Program-made: the position numbers and the translations under genes
The notes under the pieces: model-generated
What the model was told of the DNA's origin: nothing
Database searches by the model: none
Seen by the model: the letters and a program-made list of their open reading frames with translations, nothing else
Shown: piece by piece, positions 27,225-35,153 of the stretch
Layout of the letters: the number at the start of each line of letters is the position of its first letter
Position numbering within the stretch: the stretch's first letter is position 1
Source of the DNA: Nocardia alba NBRC 108234
GTDB taxonomy: Bacteria; Actinomycetota; Actinomycetes; Mycobacteriales; Mycobacteriaceae
Direction: 5' to 3'
Assembly: GCF_001612665.1 (NCBI RefSeq)
Contig: NZ_BDAX01000010.1
Location: 1 to 64,000, forward strand
DNA length: 64,000 bases

Positions 27225-28157
27225 TTAGGCGATGGGTGACTGTGGATCCCACTCCGGACTGAGCCTGAATTTCAGCCACTCGCGCAACTGCGGGCCGTAT
27301 TCGTCCCGCTCGAGGGCGAAATCCACAGCAGCTCGAAGATAACCGCCCGGGTTACCCAAGTCGTGGCGCGACCCACGATGGACCACCACGTGCACCGGGT
27401 GCCCCTCGTCGATCAACAGGGCGATCGCGTCGGTGAGCTGCAGCTCACCGCCCGCGCCCGGTGTGATCCGGCGCAGCGCGTCGAAGATCACCCGGTCGAG
27501 CAGATAGCGGCCGGCAGCGGCCAGAGTCGACGGCGCGTCGGCGAGATCGGGCTTCTCGACCATGCCCTTCACCCGCAGCACATCGGTCTCGGCATTGTCG
27601 GCGCATTCCTCGACATCGAAGACACCGTAGGCACTGACCTGGGATTTCGGCACGTCGATGGCACAGAGCACCGAGCCGCCGCGCTCGCGCCGGACCCGGC
27701 TCATCGTCTCGAGCACACCGCACGGCAGCACCAGATCGTCGGGCAGCAGAACGGCGATGGCCAGTTCGTCGTCGTCGAGCACGGCTTCGGCCTGGGCGAC
27801 CGCGTGGCCGAGGCCGAGCGGCTCCTCCTGCACGACCGAGGTCACATCGAGCAGACCCGGTGCCTTGCGCACCTTCTCGAGCAGCGCGAATTTCCCGCGC
27901 TCGGCCAGTGTGCTCTCCAGCACCAGGTCCTCGACGAAATGGGCGACCACACCGTCCTTGCCCGGCGAGGTCACGATCACCAGCCGGTCGGCGCCGGAGT
28001 CGGCGGCCTCCGCGGCGACCAGCTCGATGCCGGGGGTATCGACTACCGGCAGCAATTCCTTGGGCACCGTCTTGGTGGCAGGCAGAAACCGCGTCCCGAG
28101 TCCGGCCGCGGGTACCACCGCAGTGCGGAAACCGGAAGTCTTGTCTGTCATGCGCAT
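27225..28157 (-). CDS. galU: UTP-glucose-1-phosphate uridylyltransferase
   Basis: A 310-residue nucleotidyltransferase making UDP-glucose for envelope polysaccharides and trehalose. The nucleotide-binding signature is VPAAGLGTRFLPATKTVPKE (residues about 15-34), followed by DTPGIELVAAEAADSGADRL, ILLPDDLVL-type strand (AVLLPDDLVLPCGVLETMSR) and the KGMVEKP sugar-phosphate site. Length is standard. It leads the galU-glp-rimJ-glpR unit on the minus strand and diverges from the cyclo-ligase gene. Confidence 0.95.
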   Translation of the reverse strand: MRMTDKTSGFRTAVVPAAGLGTRFLPATKTVPKELLPVVDTPGIELVAAEAADSGADRLVIVTSPGKDGVVAHFVEDLVLESTLAERGKFALLEKVRKAPGLLDVTSVVQEEPLGLGHAVAQAEAVLDDDELAIAVLLPDDLVLPCGVLETMSRVRRERGGSVLCAIDVPKSQVSAYGVFDVEECADNAETDVLRVKGMVEKPDLADAPSTLAAAGRYLLDRVIFDALRRITPGAGGELQLTDAIALLIDEGHPVHVVVHRGSRHDLGNPGGYLRAAVDFALERDEYGPQLREWLKFRLSPEWDPQSPIA

Positions 28158-28283
28158 ACCCTATCCATTCAGTGCCGTCCGATCGTCTCTCCGCGACGAT
28201 CCGGCGTCGGCAAGAGCTTAGGCGGCTGCCGGCTCCCCGGCCGTGCGCGCTCGACATCGGATCCGCGTGCGCCTGTGCAGACT

Positions 28284-28901
28284 ATGGTGGTCGCTGTGAA
28301 TATGCCCGGTGAGCGCACCAAATATGCGTGGCGCGGCGAGATACTCGCCACTCGCGCACAGGTGGGCTCGGCCGAACACGCCGTCGACGCGGCGGCGCTC
28401 GCCGTCGCGGTGGCCGGGCTGGCCACCGAGGGTGACATCGTGTGCGCCTACGTTCCGATCCGCGGCGAACCCGGCGATCCGCGCATGCTCGACGCGCTGC
28501 GCGGGCATGGCGCCACGGTGTTGCTGCCGGTGACCGGCGAGCCGGGTCCGTTGAGCTGGGCGCGCTACGAGGGTGCGGACTCCCTGCGCGCAGCCCGCTA
28601 CGGCCTGCTCGAACCGGTCACCGAGACACTGCCGCCCGAGGCGGTGGCCGAGGCCACCACGATCCTGGTGCCGGCCCTCGCCGTCGATCGGCGCGGGGTC
28701 CGGCTCGGGCGCGGCGCCGGGTACTACGACCGGACGCTGGGTGCGGCCCGCGCGGACGTGCGCCTCATCGCCGTTGTCCGGGATAATGAACTGGTCGACC
28801 GGCTTCCCGAGGAACCGCACGATCGGCGAATGGGTTGGGCACTCACCCCCGGCGGCGGACTGGCGCGGCTGGGCCGCGACCTCCCCGTTTCGCCGGAATG
28901 A
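28284..28901 (+). CDS. 5-formyltetrahydrofolate cyclo-ligase
   Basis: A protein of about 205 residues that converts 5-formyl-THF to 5,10-methenyl-THF using ATP, returning stored folate to the one-carbon pool. Family regions are DIVCAYVPIRGEPGDPRML, ILVPALAVDRRGVRLGRGAG followed by YYDRTL, and the C-terminal DRRMGWALTPGG. The start is uncertain: ATG at 28284 is used, with GTG 28296 and ATG 28302 as alternatives, none with a strong ribosome-binding site. The frame is open for hundreds of codons upstream opposite galU, which is a GC-rich artefact. The galU-divergent position matches mycobacteria (Rv0992c-Rv0993). Confidence 0.9.
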   Translation: MVVAVNMPGERTKYAWRGEILATRAQVGSAEHAVDAAALAVAVAGLATEGDIVCAYVPIRGEPGDPRMLDALRGHGATVLLPVTGEPGPLSWARYEGADSLRAARYGLLEPVTETLPPEAVAEATTILVPALAVDRRGVRLGRGAGYYDRTLGAARADVRLIAVVRDNELVDRLPEEPHDRRMGWALTPGGGLARLGRDLPVSPE

Positions 28902-28972
28902 AACGGCGATTCGCGACGTTGGCAGTGTCGGCGGTAGAGTGCTAGATCGACGAGAGACTTGCGGAGGATCCT

Positions 28973-29281
28973 GTGCCAACCTATTCGTATGCGTGCACCG
29001 AGTGTGACAACCGCTTCGACATCGTTCAGTCCTTCTCCGACGACACACTGACGGTCTGCCCGCAGTGCTCCGGGAAGCTGCGCAAGCTGTTCAACTCGGT
29101 CGGCATCGTGTTCAAGGGCAGCGGTTTCTACCGCACCGACAGCCGTGGTGGCGCGTCCACCGCGAGCGAGCCGGCGAAGACCCCGTCGGAGGGCAACGGT
29201 TCGACCGGCAACGGATCCGGCGGCACCGCGGATTCGTCGTCGAGCGCCTCGACCAGCTCCACTCCGGCCGCCGCCAGCTGA
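28973..29281 (+). CDS. FmdB-type zinc-ribbon protein
   Basis: A 102-residue protein with an N-terminal FmdB zinc ribbon: PTYSYACTECDNRFDIVQ with CxxC, then VCPQCSGKLRKLFNSVG with the second CxxC and GIVFKGSGFYRTDSR. The rest is a Ser/Thr/Gly-rich tail without recognisable fold. Family proteins act as small regulators; in mycobacteria a homologue (Rv0991c) is linked to proteostasis as a redox-controlled partner of Hsp70, which is a plausible role here. The GTG start follows GGAGGA by 6 nt. Confidence 0.9.
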   Translation: MPTYSYACTECDNRFDIVQSFSDDTLTVCPQCSGKLRKLFNSVGIVFKGSGFYRTDSRGGASTASEPAKTPSEGNGSTGNGSGGTADSSSSASTSSTPAAAS

Positions 29282-29292
29282 CTTTTCGACAG

Positions 29293-29319
29293 TTGTCCAC
29301 AGCCCCGCGGTTATCCACA
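29293..29319 (+). repeat. Tandem pair of DnaA-box-like 9-mers
   Basis: TTGTCCACA and TTATCCACA lie in the same orientation, 9 bp apart, just after the FmdB gene. The second matches the consensus DnaA box exactly. The same arrangement, with two exact boxes and the same 9-bp spacer, occurs at 54490-54516 on the other strand. Confidence 0.6.
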
Positions 29320-29328
29320 GGCGGGGCT
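29301..29328 (+). terminator. Terminator hairpin after the FmdB gene
   Basis: AGCCCCGC and GCGGGGCT form an 8-bp stem followed by TTCTCC. The 12-nt loop contains the second DnaA-box-like sequence, so the two features overlap. Confidence 0.6.
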
Positions 29329-29371
29329 TTCTCCGGCATTTCCGCGCAGCCACGGCTCTACGCTTTCGCCC

Positions 29372-30040
29372 ATGACTCGCAGTCTCGCCGATCTGGGACG
29401 TGGCAGCTCCTGGCGTTACGCCCTCGGTAATCGTCCGGCCTGGGCCGACGCGTTGCTCGCCCGCCGGATCATCGCCGCCGTGCTCGCCGTGGCCGCCATG
29501 GTCCTGTTCGTGCGCGGTGACCCCGGTGGAGACAGGGTCGCGGTGGTGGTCGCCGCCCGCGATCTCGCGCCCGGCCGATCGCTCACCGCCGATGATCTGC
29601 GCATCGACCATCACGAATCCCATTTGCTACCAACAGGTTCGGTCAGCGAGACCGCCGCGCTGCTCGGCGCCACACTGACCGGCGCCATGCGTGCCGGGGA
29701 GACTTTCACCGATCTGCGCGTCGTCGGCCCCCGACTGGCCGCCGCGGCGGCGGGTAGCGCCGATGCGCGGATCGTGCCGATCAGGTTGGCCGATGCCGCG
29801 GTGGCTGATGTGTTGCGGGCCGGCGATCGGGTCGATGTCGTCGGCGTGGAAGACGCGGGTGGGCCAGGTGCCACCAAGCCCGCACGCACGCTGGCCACCG
29901 ACGCCGCGGTGGTACTCGTCACCGCGACGGGTGATCGGCGCGGGACGGAACGGGTGGTCCTGCTCGCGCTGGACACCGCTTACGCCACCGCCGTCGCCGG
30001 TGCGTCGCTGCGGACAGCCCTGACCGTCGTCTTCCACTGA
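29372..30040 (+). CDS. SAF-domain membrane-anchored protein (CpaB/RcpC-like)
   Basis: A 222-residue protein. It has a basic N-terminus, one membrane helix (RIIAAVLAVAAMVLFVRG) and then a SAF/beta-clip domain: VAVVVAARDLAPGRSLTADD and LLGATLTGAMRAGETFTDLR. The C-terminal half (ADAAVADVLRAGDRVDVVGV) resembles the RcpC/CpaB C-terminal region of Flp pilus assembly proteins. No pilus genes (tadA, flp prepilin) are nearby, so it is probably a stand-alone envelope protein as found in many mycolic-acid actinobacteria. Function unknown. Confidence 0.75.
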   Translation: MTRSLADLGRGSSWRYALGNRPAWADALLARRIIAAVLAVAAMVLFVRGDPGGDRVAVVVAARDLAPGRSLTADDLRIDHHESHLLPTGSVSETAALLGATLTGAMRAGETFTDLRVVGPRLAAAAAGSADARIVPIRLADAAVADVLRAGDRVDVVGVEDAGGPGATKPARTLATDAAVVLVTATGDRRGTERVVLLALDTAYATAVAGASLRTALTVVFH

Positions 30041-30188
30041 CGATCGCGTCGGCGACCCCGATGAAAGTTCGCGAGAAATTTGCCCGAACTCTCGTTAGCA
30101 TCACAGAGGAACCAAGTACACCGTTTCGCATCATTCGATATGGAGCGCAGCGCCCCGGGCCGGCTCCTGTACGAAGGAGACATCGGCA

Positions 30189-30635
30189 ATGGTCAAAGGT
30201 TTCAGGGACTTCCTACTCCGTGGCAACGTGGTCGACCTGGCGGTCGCCGTCGTCATCGGCACAGCGTTCGTCGCGATCGTCACCGCGTTCAGCGAGGGGA
30301 TCATCAATCCGATACTCGCGGTGTTCGGCGGCTCGAACGAGATGGGGCTTGGGTTCCAGCTCGTCGCCGATAAACCGGCCACGTTCATCGAGATCGGGCC
30401 GATCATCACCGCGGCGATCAACTTCATTCTCGTCGCCGCGATTCTCTACTTCGTCCTGGTGATCCCCGCGACCAGGATGAAGAAGCGATTCCCCCAGGGC
30501 GACGAGGACCTCACCGAGAACGAGTTGCTCATCCAGATCAGAGACCTGCTGGCCGAGCAGCGGGTCAGCTCGAACGGCAAGCACGGCCGCCGGGCCGAGT
30601 CCCCGCAGCACTCCGACGGCGACAACGCTTACTGA
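30189..30635 (+). CDS. mscL: Large-conductance mechanosensitive channel MscL
   Basis: A 148-residue homopentameric channel that opens under membrane tension to relieve hypo-osmotic shock. The N-terminal MVKGFRDFLLRGNVVDLAV and AVVIGTAFVAIVTAF form helix S1 and TM1; TM2 is AAINFILVAAILYFVLVIP; a charged C-terminal helix bundle follows with EDLTENELLIQIRDLLAEQ. GAAGGAGA precedes the ATG. The neighbours match the mycobacterial Rv0985c region, but porin genes stand where moaB2 would otherwise follow. Confidence 0.96.
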   Translation: MVKGFRDFLLRGNVVDLAVAVVIGTAFVAIVTAFSEGIINPILAVFGGSNEMGLGFQLVADKPATFIEIGPIITAAINFILVAAILYFVLVIPATRMKKRFPQGDEDLTENELLIQIRDLLAEQRVSSNGKHGRRAESPQHSDGDNAY

Positions 30636-30677
30636 TTCGACGCCGACAACAGCAATTCCGCACTGCCACAACGAGTT

Positions 30678-30709
30678 CGGGTCCTGCACACCGCAGAGTG
30701 CAGGACCCG
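30678..30709. terminator. Bidirectional terminator between mscL and porin gene
   Basis: A perfect 12-bp stem CGGGTCCTGCAC with an 8-nt loop lies in the gap between the converging mscL and the last porin gene. Confidence 0.8.
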
Positions 30710-30727
30710 AAGCCGGTGTTGTTTCGC

Positions 30728-31384
30728 TCAGCCGAGGCTGAACGGCGCACCCCAGAGCGTCACCCAGCTGATGACGTTGTCGGTTTCCACCTCGACGCTC
30801 ACGAACGAACGAGCCTGGGCGTAGCCGCCGCAGCCGGACAGGCCGATGGTCTCGTCGGCCCAGGTCACCGAGCCCGAGCCGCCCTTGAAGGCGTTGCGGG
30901 TCTTATGGGATTCGTTGCCGTAATCGTCGGGCATTTCGAGATCGAGGACGTAGAAGGACCTCGCCTGGCCGGGGCCGACGGTGAGCTCGCCGCCGCTGTT
31001 CATCTCGCCGAAATCGTCACCCTCCAAGACCACCCCTCCGCTGTCTCCGAGCGCATCACCACCGGAGATATTGACCTGGCAACCCACGGTGTAACCGGGG
31101 AAGATCTTGCCACCGCCATCACCGGACACCGAGACCTGCGCACTCCCGGAGACCCAGGCGTTGCGATGCGCGGGGGTGGACCCCATGGACGGATTGATAT
31201 TGGCGGATTCGCCGACCAGGCTGATATCGACGACGGTGCCGTCGGACAGCGTCTTGGTGATGTGGCCACCCGGCAGCGGAACGACGGTGTCGGCATCGGC
31301 CGCACCCGTGAACAGCAAACCCGATGCCATGGTCGCCGCCACCGTGAATCCGGCTACACGCGCCATGCTCTTACGGTTGATCAT
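30728..31384 (-). CDS. MspA-family porin, B-type copy 2
   Basis: A 218-residue outer-membrane (mycomembrane) porin precursor. The signal peptide includes FTVAATMASGLLFTGAADAD with cleavage near ADA. The mature part begins DTVVPLPGGHITKTLSDGTV and keeps MspA features: NAWVSGSAQVSVSGDGGG, YTVGCQVNISGG, a final GYAQARSFVSVEVETDN and the C-terminal LWGAPFSLG. MspA-like proteins form oligomeric barrels for hydrophilic solutes. It pairs with the A-type gene 62 bp upstream, as nfpA/nfpB do in N. farcinica, where the two subunits form a mixed channel. The ATG after GTG was chosen to match the other B-type copy in length. Confidence 0.92.
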   Translation of the reverse strand: MINRKSMARVAGFTVAATMASGLLFTGAADADTVVPLPGGHITKTLSDGTVVDISLVGESANINPSMGSTPAHRNAWVSGSAQVSVSGDGGGKIFPGYTVGCQVNISGGDALGDSGGVVLEGDDFGEMNSGGELTVGPGQARSFYVLDLEMPDDYGNESHKTRNAFKGGSGSVTWADETIGLSGCGGYAQARSFVSVEVETDNVISWVTLWGAPFSLG

Positions 31385-31446
31385 CACAAGTGTCCCCTCG
31401 AGGGTGAATTCGTGTGAGCGAGAAAGAGTTTCGATTCGGCTGACGT

Positions 31447-32115
31447 TCAGCCGATGCTGAATGGCGCTCCGTACAGCGTGGTCTTGGAGTAGTGGTCACC
31501 GATGATCTCGACCACGGTGTAGGCCCGGGCCTGCGCGTAGCCGGCGCAACCTTGGATCTCGATCTCCGCGTCTTGGTACTCGACCGAATAGACGCCGGGC
31601 TTCAGAATGTCCTTGGCATCGATCTGCACGAAGGTGACCTCGCCGGGGCCGAGGTGCAGACCCACCGCACCGCCGGCCGCGGGGCCATCGGTCGACAATC
31701 CCACGGACAAACCGGCAGCGATCGCGTCGTCACCGATGCTCACCTGGCAACCGACGATGTAACCCGTATTCAGCTGGGACGCACCGTGAGTCGAGGAATT
31801 GTTGGAGCCGGAACGGTTCCTCGGCCCGTTGTTCGGCCCCACCTCGCCCTCCGGCGTGACCTGCACATCGGCGCGGGCGTTGCCCGACACCCACACGACG
31901 CGACCAGCACCGTTGGCGGCCAGCGACGGGGAGACGAGAGCATGCTCGCCGCTACGGCTCAACGTGACGCCGGGGCCCAGCTTCTGACCGTCCGGCAGCG
32001 GTACGAAGGTATCGGCATCGGCGGCACCGGCCGACAACAGGCCGATCGTCACGGCCACCGCGGCACCCGCGCTCCACGCGCGGTAATGCCCGCGGTTGGT
32101 GCGATTCTCGCTCAT
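31447..32115 (-). CDS. MspA-family porin, A-type copy 2
   Basis: A 222-residue porin precursor. The signal sequence contains GAAVAVTIGLLSAGAADAD; the mature part starts DTFVPLPDGQKLGPGVTLSR and shows AGRVVWVSGNARADVQVTPE, LNTGYIVGCQVSIGDDAI and the C-terminal SKTTLYGAPFSIG. It closely resembles the A-type gene at 33185-33865, especially around the signal cleavage site and the two Cys-containing strands. GAGGGGAAG precedes the ATG. It is the first gene of the second porin pair, with its own leader dyad and its own upstream terminator, so it is probably transcribed separately from the first pair. Confidence 0.92.
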   Translation of the reverse strand: MSENRTNRGHYRAWSAGAAVAVTIGLLSAGAADADTFVPLPDGQKLGPGVTLSRSGEHALVSPSLAANGAGRVVWVSGNARADVQVTPEGEVGPNNGPRNRSGSNNSSTHGASQLNTGYIVGCQVSIGDDAIAAGLSVGLSTDGPAAGGAVGLHLGPGEVTFVQIDAKDILKPGVYSVEYQDAEIEIQGCAGYAQARAYTVVEIIGDHYSKTTLYGAPFSIG

Positions 32116-32141
32116 TCTTCCCCTCGAGTTTTACGCACATC

Positions 32142-32162
32142 CGACCTCGACCATCGAGGTCG
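32142..32162. promoter_or_regulatory. Dyad in the porin leader (pair 2)
   Basis: CGACCTCGA and its exact complement flank a 3-nt spacer about 27 bp upstream of the A-type start. A degenerate form of the same element lies at 33893-33913, similarly placed before the other porin pair. It may be an operator or a leader-mRNA hairpin. Confidence 0.45.
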
Positions 32163-32406
32163 ATACCTGTGGTGCGCCCGGACCCAGCTGGGGTGTGTCG
32201 CTCGGGACAGGCACCGCTGGCAACAGGACAGACGCGCCCTGCCGGGAGGTGGATCGAGAAGCTGGTCGTCACCGGATCGGCGCGACTCTCAGCCGATCGG
32301 CGAACGAAAACGCAAGATGACTTCGACTGCCGGAGCGGTCGATTCGGATTCAACATAGTGAGACAGGCTCACATTGTCCAATGCGACAGCGCCGAACACA
32401 CAACAA
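32163..32406. other. Upstream region of porin pair 2
   Basis: Part of a 346-bp gap between the two porin pairs. It must contain the pair-2 promoter; I see no gene and no clear -35/-10 match. The repeated ATCGGCG and AGCCGATCGGCG bits near 32275-32300 form only short dyads. Confidence 0.4.
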
Positions 32407-32441
32407 AAACGGGCCGGTCGCGACAAGCGACCGGCCCGTTT
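32407..32441 (-). terminator. Intrinsic terminator after porin pair 1
   Basis: A perfect 15-bp stem (AAACGGGCCGGTCGC) with a 5-nt loop, followed on the minus strand by TTTTTG. It separates the two porin pairs. Confidence 0.9.
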
Positions 32442-32461
32442 CAGTGCGGGTTGCGAACAGC

Positions 32462-33118
32462 TCAGCCGAGGCTGAACGGAGCGCCCCACAGGGTCACCCA
32501 GGAGATGACATTGTCGGTCTCGACCTCGACGGACACGAAGGCACGCGCCTGCGCGTAGCCGGCGCAGCCGGTCAGGCCGATGGTGGTGTCGGACCAGGTC
32601 ACCGAACCGGCACCGTTCTTGAACTTGTTGTTCTTGCTGTGCGATTCGCTGCCGTAGTCGTCGGCCTGCTCGCGGTCGAGGATGTAGAACGAGCTCGACT
32701 GGCCGGGGCCGAGCGTGAGCTCGCCGCCGGTGCCGACCCCGACATCGCCGGTGTCGCCGGAGACCGAGCCCGAGGCGTCGCCGCTCACGCCACCACCGGC
32801 GATGTTGACCTGGCAACCGACGGTGTAGCCCGGGTAGATCTTGCCGGATCCGCCGTCGGAGACGGTGACCTGAGCACTACCCGAGACCCACGCATTGCGG
32901 TGGACCGGGGTGGAGCCCAGCGACGGGTTGATGTTGGCCGACTCGCCGACCAGGGCGATATCGACGACGGTGCCGTCGGACAGCGTCTTGGTGATGTGTC
33001 CACCCGGCAGGGGAATGAAGGTATCGGCATTGGCCGCGCCCGTGGAGAACAGGCCGACGGCCACGGTGGCCGCGGCACTGACGCCCGCCACCTTCGCCAT
33101 GAACTTACGGTTGATCAT
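32462..33118 (-). CDS. MspA-family porin, B-type copy 1
   Basis: A 218-residue porin precursor. The signal region is SAAATVAVGLFSTGAANAD and the mature start DTFIPLPGGHITKTLSDGTV is nearly identical to the B-type copy at 30728-31384. Also shared are NAWVSGSAQVTVSDGGSGK, YTVGCQVNIAGGG, SVTWSDTTIGLTGCAGYAQA and the end LWGAPFSLG. It differs mainly in the loop after the first Cys (GVSGDASGSVSGDTGDVG). It lies 66 bp downstream of the A-type copy 1, a gap with sequence similar to that of pair 2, which indicates duplication of the whole pair. Confidence 0.93.
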   Translation of the reverse strand: MINRKFMAKVAGVSAAATVAVGLFSTGAANADTFIPLPGGHITKTLSDGTVVDIALVGESANINPSLGSTPVHRNAWVSGSAQVTVSDGGSGKIYPGYTVGCQVNIAGGGVSGDASGSVSGDTGDVGVGTGGELTLGPGQSSSFYILDREQADDYGSESHSKNNKFKNGAGSVTWSDTTIGLTGCAGYAQARAFVSVEVETDNVISWVTLWGAPFSLG

Positions 33119-33184
33119 AGGATTTGTCCCTCGAGGATTGAGTTCGCCGCAGCGAGAAGAAGATTCGTGCCGGATCGAAAGACG

Positions 33185-33865
33185 TCAGCCGATGCTGAAC
33201 GGCATGCCGTACAGGGTGGTCTTCGAGTAGTTGTCGCCGATGACCTCGACGACGGTGTAGGCCCGGGCCTGCGCGTAGCCGGCGCACCCCTGGATCTCGA
33301 TTTCCGCGTCCTGGTAATCGATCGCGTACGTACCGGCCTTCAGAATGTCCTTCGAGCTGATCTGCACGAACTTGACCTCACCGGGGCCCAGGTTCAGGCC
33401 GATCGAACCGCCGACGCTGCCGCCGGTGGTGTTCACGCTGGCGGAAACACCCGCGCCGATCGCGTCATCGGCGATGCTCACCTGGCAACCGACGATGTAG
33501 CCGGTGTTCAGCTGGGAGGTGCCGTGCGTCGACGAGTTGTTCGAGCCGGGACGGCCGGTCGGGCCGTTCCAGGGGCCGACCTCGCCCTCGGGAGTCTCGG
33601 CGACCTCGGCGATCGCGGTGCCCGAGACCCAGACGACGCGACCCGCGCCGTTGGCGGACAGCGACGGCGAGATCAGTGCGGACTCATGGGTGCGGGTGAT
33701 AGTCACGCCAGCAGGGCTGACCTTCTGACCGTCCGGCAACGGCACGAAGGTATCGGCATTGGCGGCACCGGTCGACAGCAGGCCCAAGGCCACGGCGGCC
33801 GCGGCAGCGCCGACGCCCGCGGCACGGACGCCACGGCGCACACCGGTGGTGCGGTTCTCGCTCAT
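33185..33865 (-). CDS. MspA-family porin, A-type copy 1
   Basis: A 226-residue porin precursor with signal region GAAAAAVALGLLSTGAANAD and mature start DTFVPLPDGQKVSPAGVTIT. Conserved elements are GRVVWVSGTAIAEVAETPEG, LNTGYIVGCQVSIADDAIGA and the end SKTTLYGMPFSIG. The ATG giving MSENRTTG was preferred to one four codons upstream because GGGGAAGT directly precedes it and the same start is used by copy 2. It heads a two-gene unit ending at the terminator near 32420. A heteromeric channel with the B-type partner is expected by analogy with NfpA/NfpB. Confidence 0.93.
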   Translation of the reverse strand: MSENRTTGVRRGVRAAGVGAAAAAVALGLLSTGAANADTFVPLPDGQKVSPAGVTITRTHESALISPSLSANGAGRVVWVSGTAIAEVAETPEGEVGPWNGPTGRPGSNNSSTHGTSQLNTGYIVGCQVSIADDAIGAGVSASVNTTGGSVGGSIGLNLGPGEVKFVQISSKDILKAGTYAIDYQDAEIEIQGCAGYAQARAYTVVEVIGDNYSKTTLYGMPFSIG

Positions 33866-34389
33866 ACTTCCCCTCATCAGGTGTCTAACAGCCGACCTCG
33901 ACTTTCGAAGCCGGACAAATGGACCTCACAGGGCCCAGATCAGTGTGTCGCCCCTTTGTTGCCGTTGCGTAACCAACTGTTATTTCGACGATACGGCCGG
34001 GGCCGGTGTGGCGAACCCGAGCCAGGGTTCCACCGGGTTGTTCAACGCACAGAGATGGGAGTACTGCGGGGACCGATAGTTGATGGCTCAATGGCGAACA
34101 TTAAACGCAGATACCGGTATACGGCAACGTAAGAGTTCGTAAATTTCACTGTGAGGCACAGCACACATTCGCACATCGCCACATGCCTTGACGTGCATTG
34201 ATACAGTCGCGAACACTGCCGTCATGATGTCTTGACAGGAACTGGTCGCGAGTAGCGATTCGGGTCATCCAACGACAAAAGACCACGCTTTCGCGTGGTC
34301 TCCAGTATTTGTCCGTACTGTGTTCTCGTGCCGAAATCGACTATTCCGATGTCGCCTATTACGTAGCGGCTACGTAGATAACGGGGGGA
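33866..34389. other. Long intergenic region upstream of porin pair 1
   Basis: About 520 bp without a convincing gene. From left to right it holds the pair-1 leader with a degenerate dyad (33893-33913), an AT-richer stretch (about 34085-34160), the terminator of the mprAB operon (34281-34300), and a perfect 8-bp dyad TACGTAGC-G-GCTACGTA at 34360-34376 close to the end of the small gene. Confidence 0.5.
34281..34300 (-). terminator. Terminator of the mprA-mprB-pepD-moaB2 unit
   Basis: GACCACGC and its complement enclose a 4-nt loop and are followed on the minus strand by TTTTGTCG. It lies about 90 bp beyond the last small gene of the unit. Confidence 0.75.
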
Positions 34390-34611
34390 TCACCCGTGGT
34401 GCGGTGGAACTTGCGAACGCAGCCAATCATCGGTGCCGGAGCCGCCCGATCGCTCGCCACGTTCGTCACCGGTGGTCTCCGGGAGCACATCACCGAAGAT
34501 TTTCGCCAACCGTGCCGCCTCGGCCGCCTTGCGTCGCAACTCGTCCGCCGAAGTAGGTTCCCGGCGCTGATCCTCAGGGCCGGGAACCGCGTCGTGCGGG
34601 GTGGAGGTCAT
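34390..34611 (-). CDS. Small charged protein of unknown function downstream of moaB2
   Basis: A 73-residue soluble, strongly charged protein with a helical segment TSADELRRKAAEAARLAKIF and a polar, Gly/Ser/Asp-rich C-terminus. There are no Cys residues, signal or membrane segments. It overlaps the moaB2 stop by ATGA, so translation is coupled and it is probably real. I do not recognise a family. Confidence 0.65.
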   Translation of the reverse strand: MTSTPHDAVPGPEDQRREPTSADELRRKAAEAARLAKIFGDVLPETTGDERGERSGGSGTDDWLRSQVPPHHG

Positions 34612-35153
34612 TCGTCCAGACCGGACAGTTCGCCGATCACCTTGCTGGCCAGCGGGCCGAGGGTGGCCATGCCGTCGCGGATCGACGCGCGGGTGCCCGG
34701 CAGGTTCACCACCAGGGTGCTGCCGGAAATGCCCGCCACGCCACGGGACAGACCGGCGTCGAGCGAGCCGGCGACCCGGCCGGACGCGCGCAGCGCCTCG
34801 GTGATGCCGGGCAGTTCACGATCGAGGACCTGGGTGGTGGCCTCGGGGGTGATGTCGCGCGGCGACATACCCGTGCCGCCGACCGAGATCACCAGGTCGA
34901 CACCGCCGATTACCGCGGTGTTGAGCGCGTTGCGGATCTCGACCTCCTCCGCCTGCACCGTCACCGAGGCGTCGACGAGGAACCCGGCCTCGTTGAGCAG
35001 TTCGGTGACGAGCGGGCCGAGCGAATCCACGCCGCCATGCGCCGTCCGATCGTCGACGACAACAACCAGTGCGCGCCCTGCCACGGGGGCATCGATGTCC
35101 ATGGTCATCACCGTAGCGCCTACGCACGACAGGTTCGCGCTCGATCGCATCAT
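34608..35153 (-). CDS. moaB2: MoaB2-type molybdopterin adenylyltransferase-like protein
   Basis: A 181-residue MoaB/MogA-fold protein. Signatures are ALVVVVDDRTAHGGVDSLGP, DLVISVGGTGMSPRDITPEA and LVVNLPGTRASIRDGMATLG, which bind the molybdopterin and Mg-ATP in the family. The gene follows pepD with an ATGA overlap, the same order as mycobacterial Rv0983-Rv0984, where it belongs to the MprAB-controlled unit. Whether it makes cofactor or moonlights in envelope stress is not visible. An internal ATG at MDIDAPVAG is a possible start without the overlap. Confidence 0.9.
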   Translation of the reverse strand: MMRSSANLSCVGATVMTMDIDAPVAGRALVVVVDDRTAHGGVDSLGPLVTELLNEAGFLVDASVTVQAEEVEIRNALNTAVIGGVDLVISVGGTGMSPRDITPEATTQVLDRELPGITEALRASGRVAGSLDAGLSRGVAGISGSTLVVNLPGTRASIRDGMATLGPLASKVIGELSGLDE

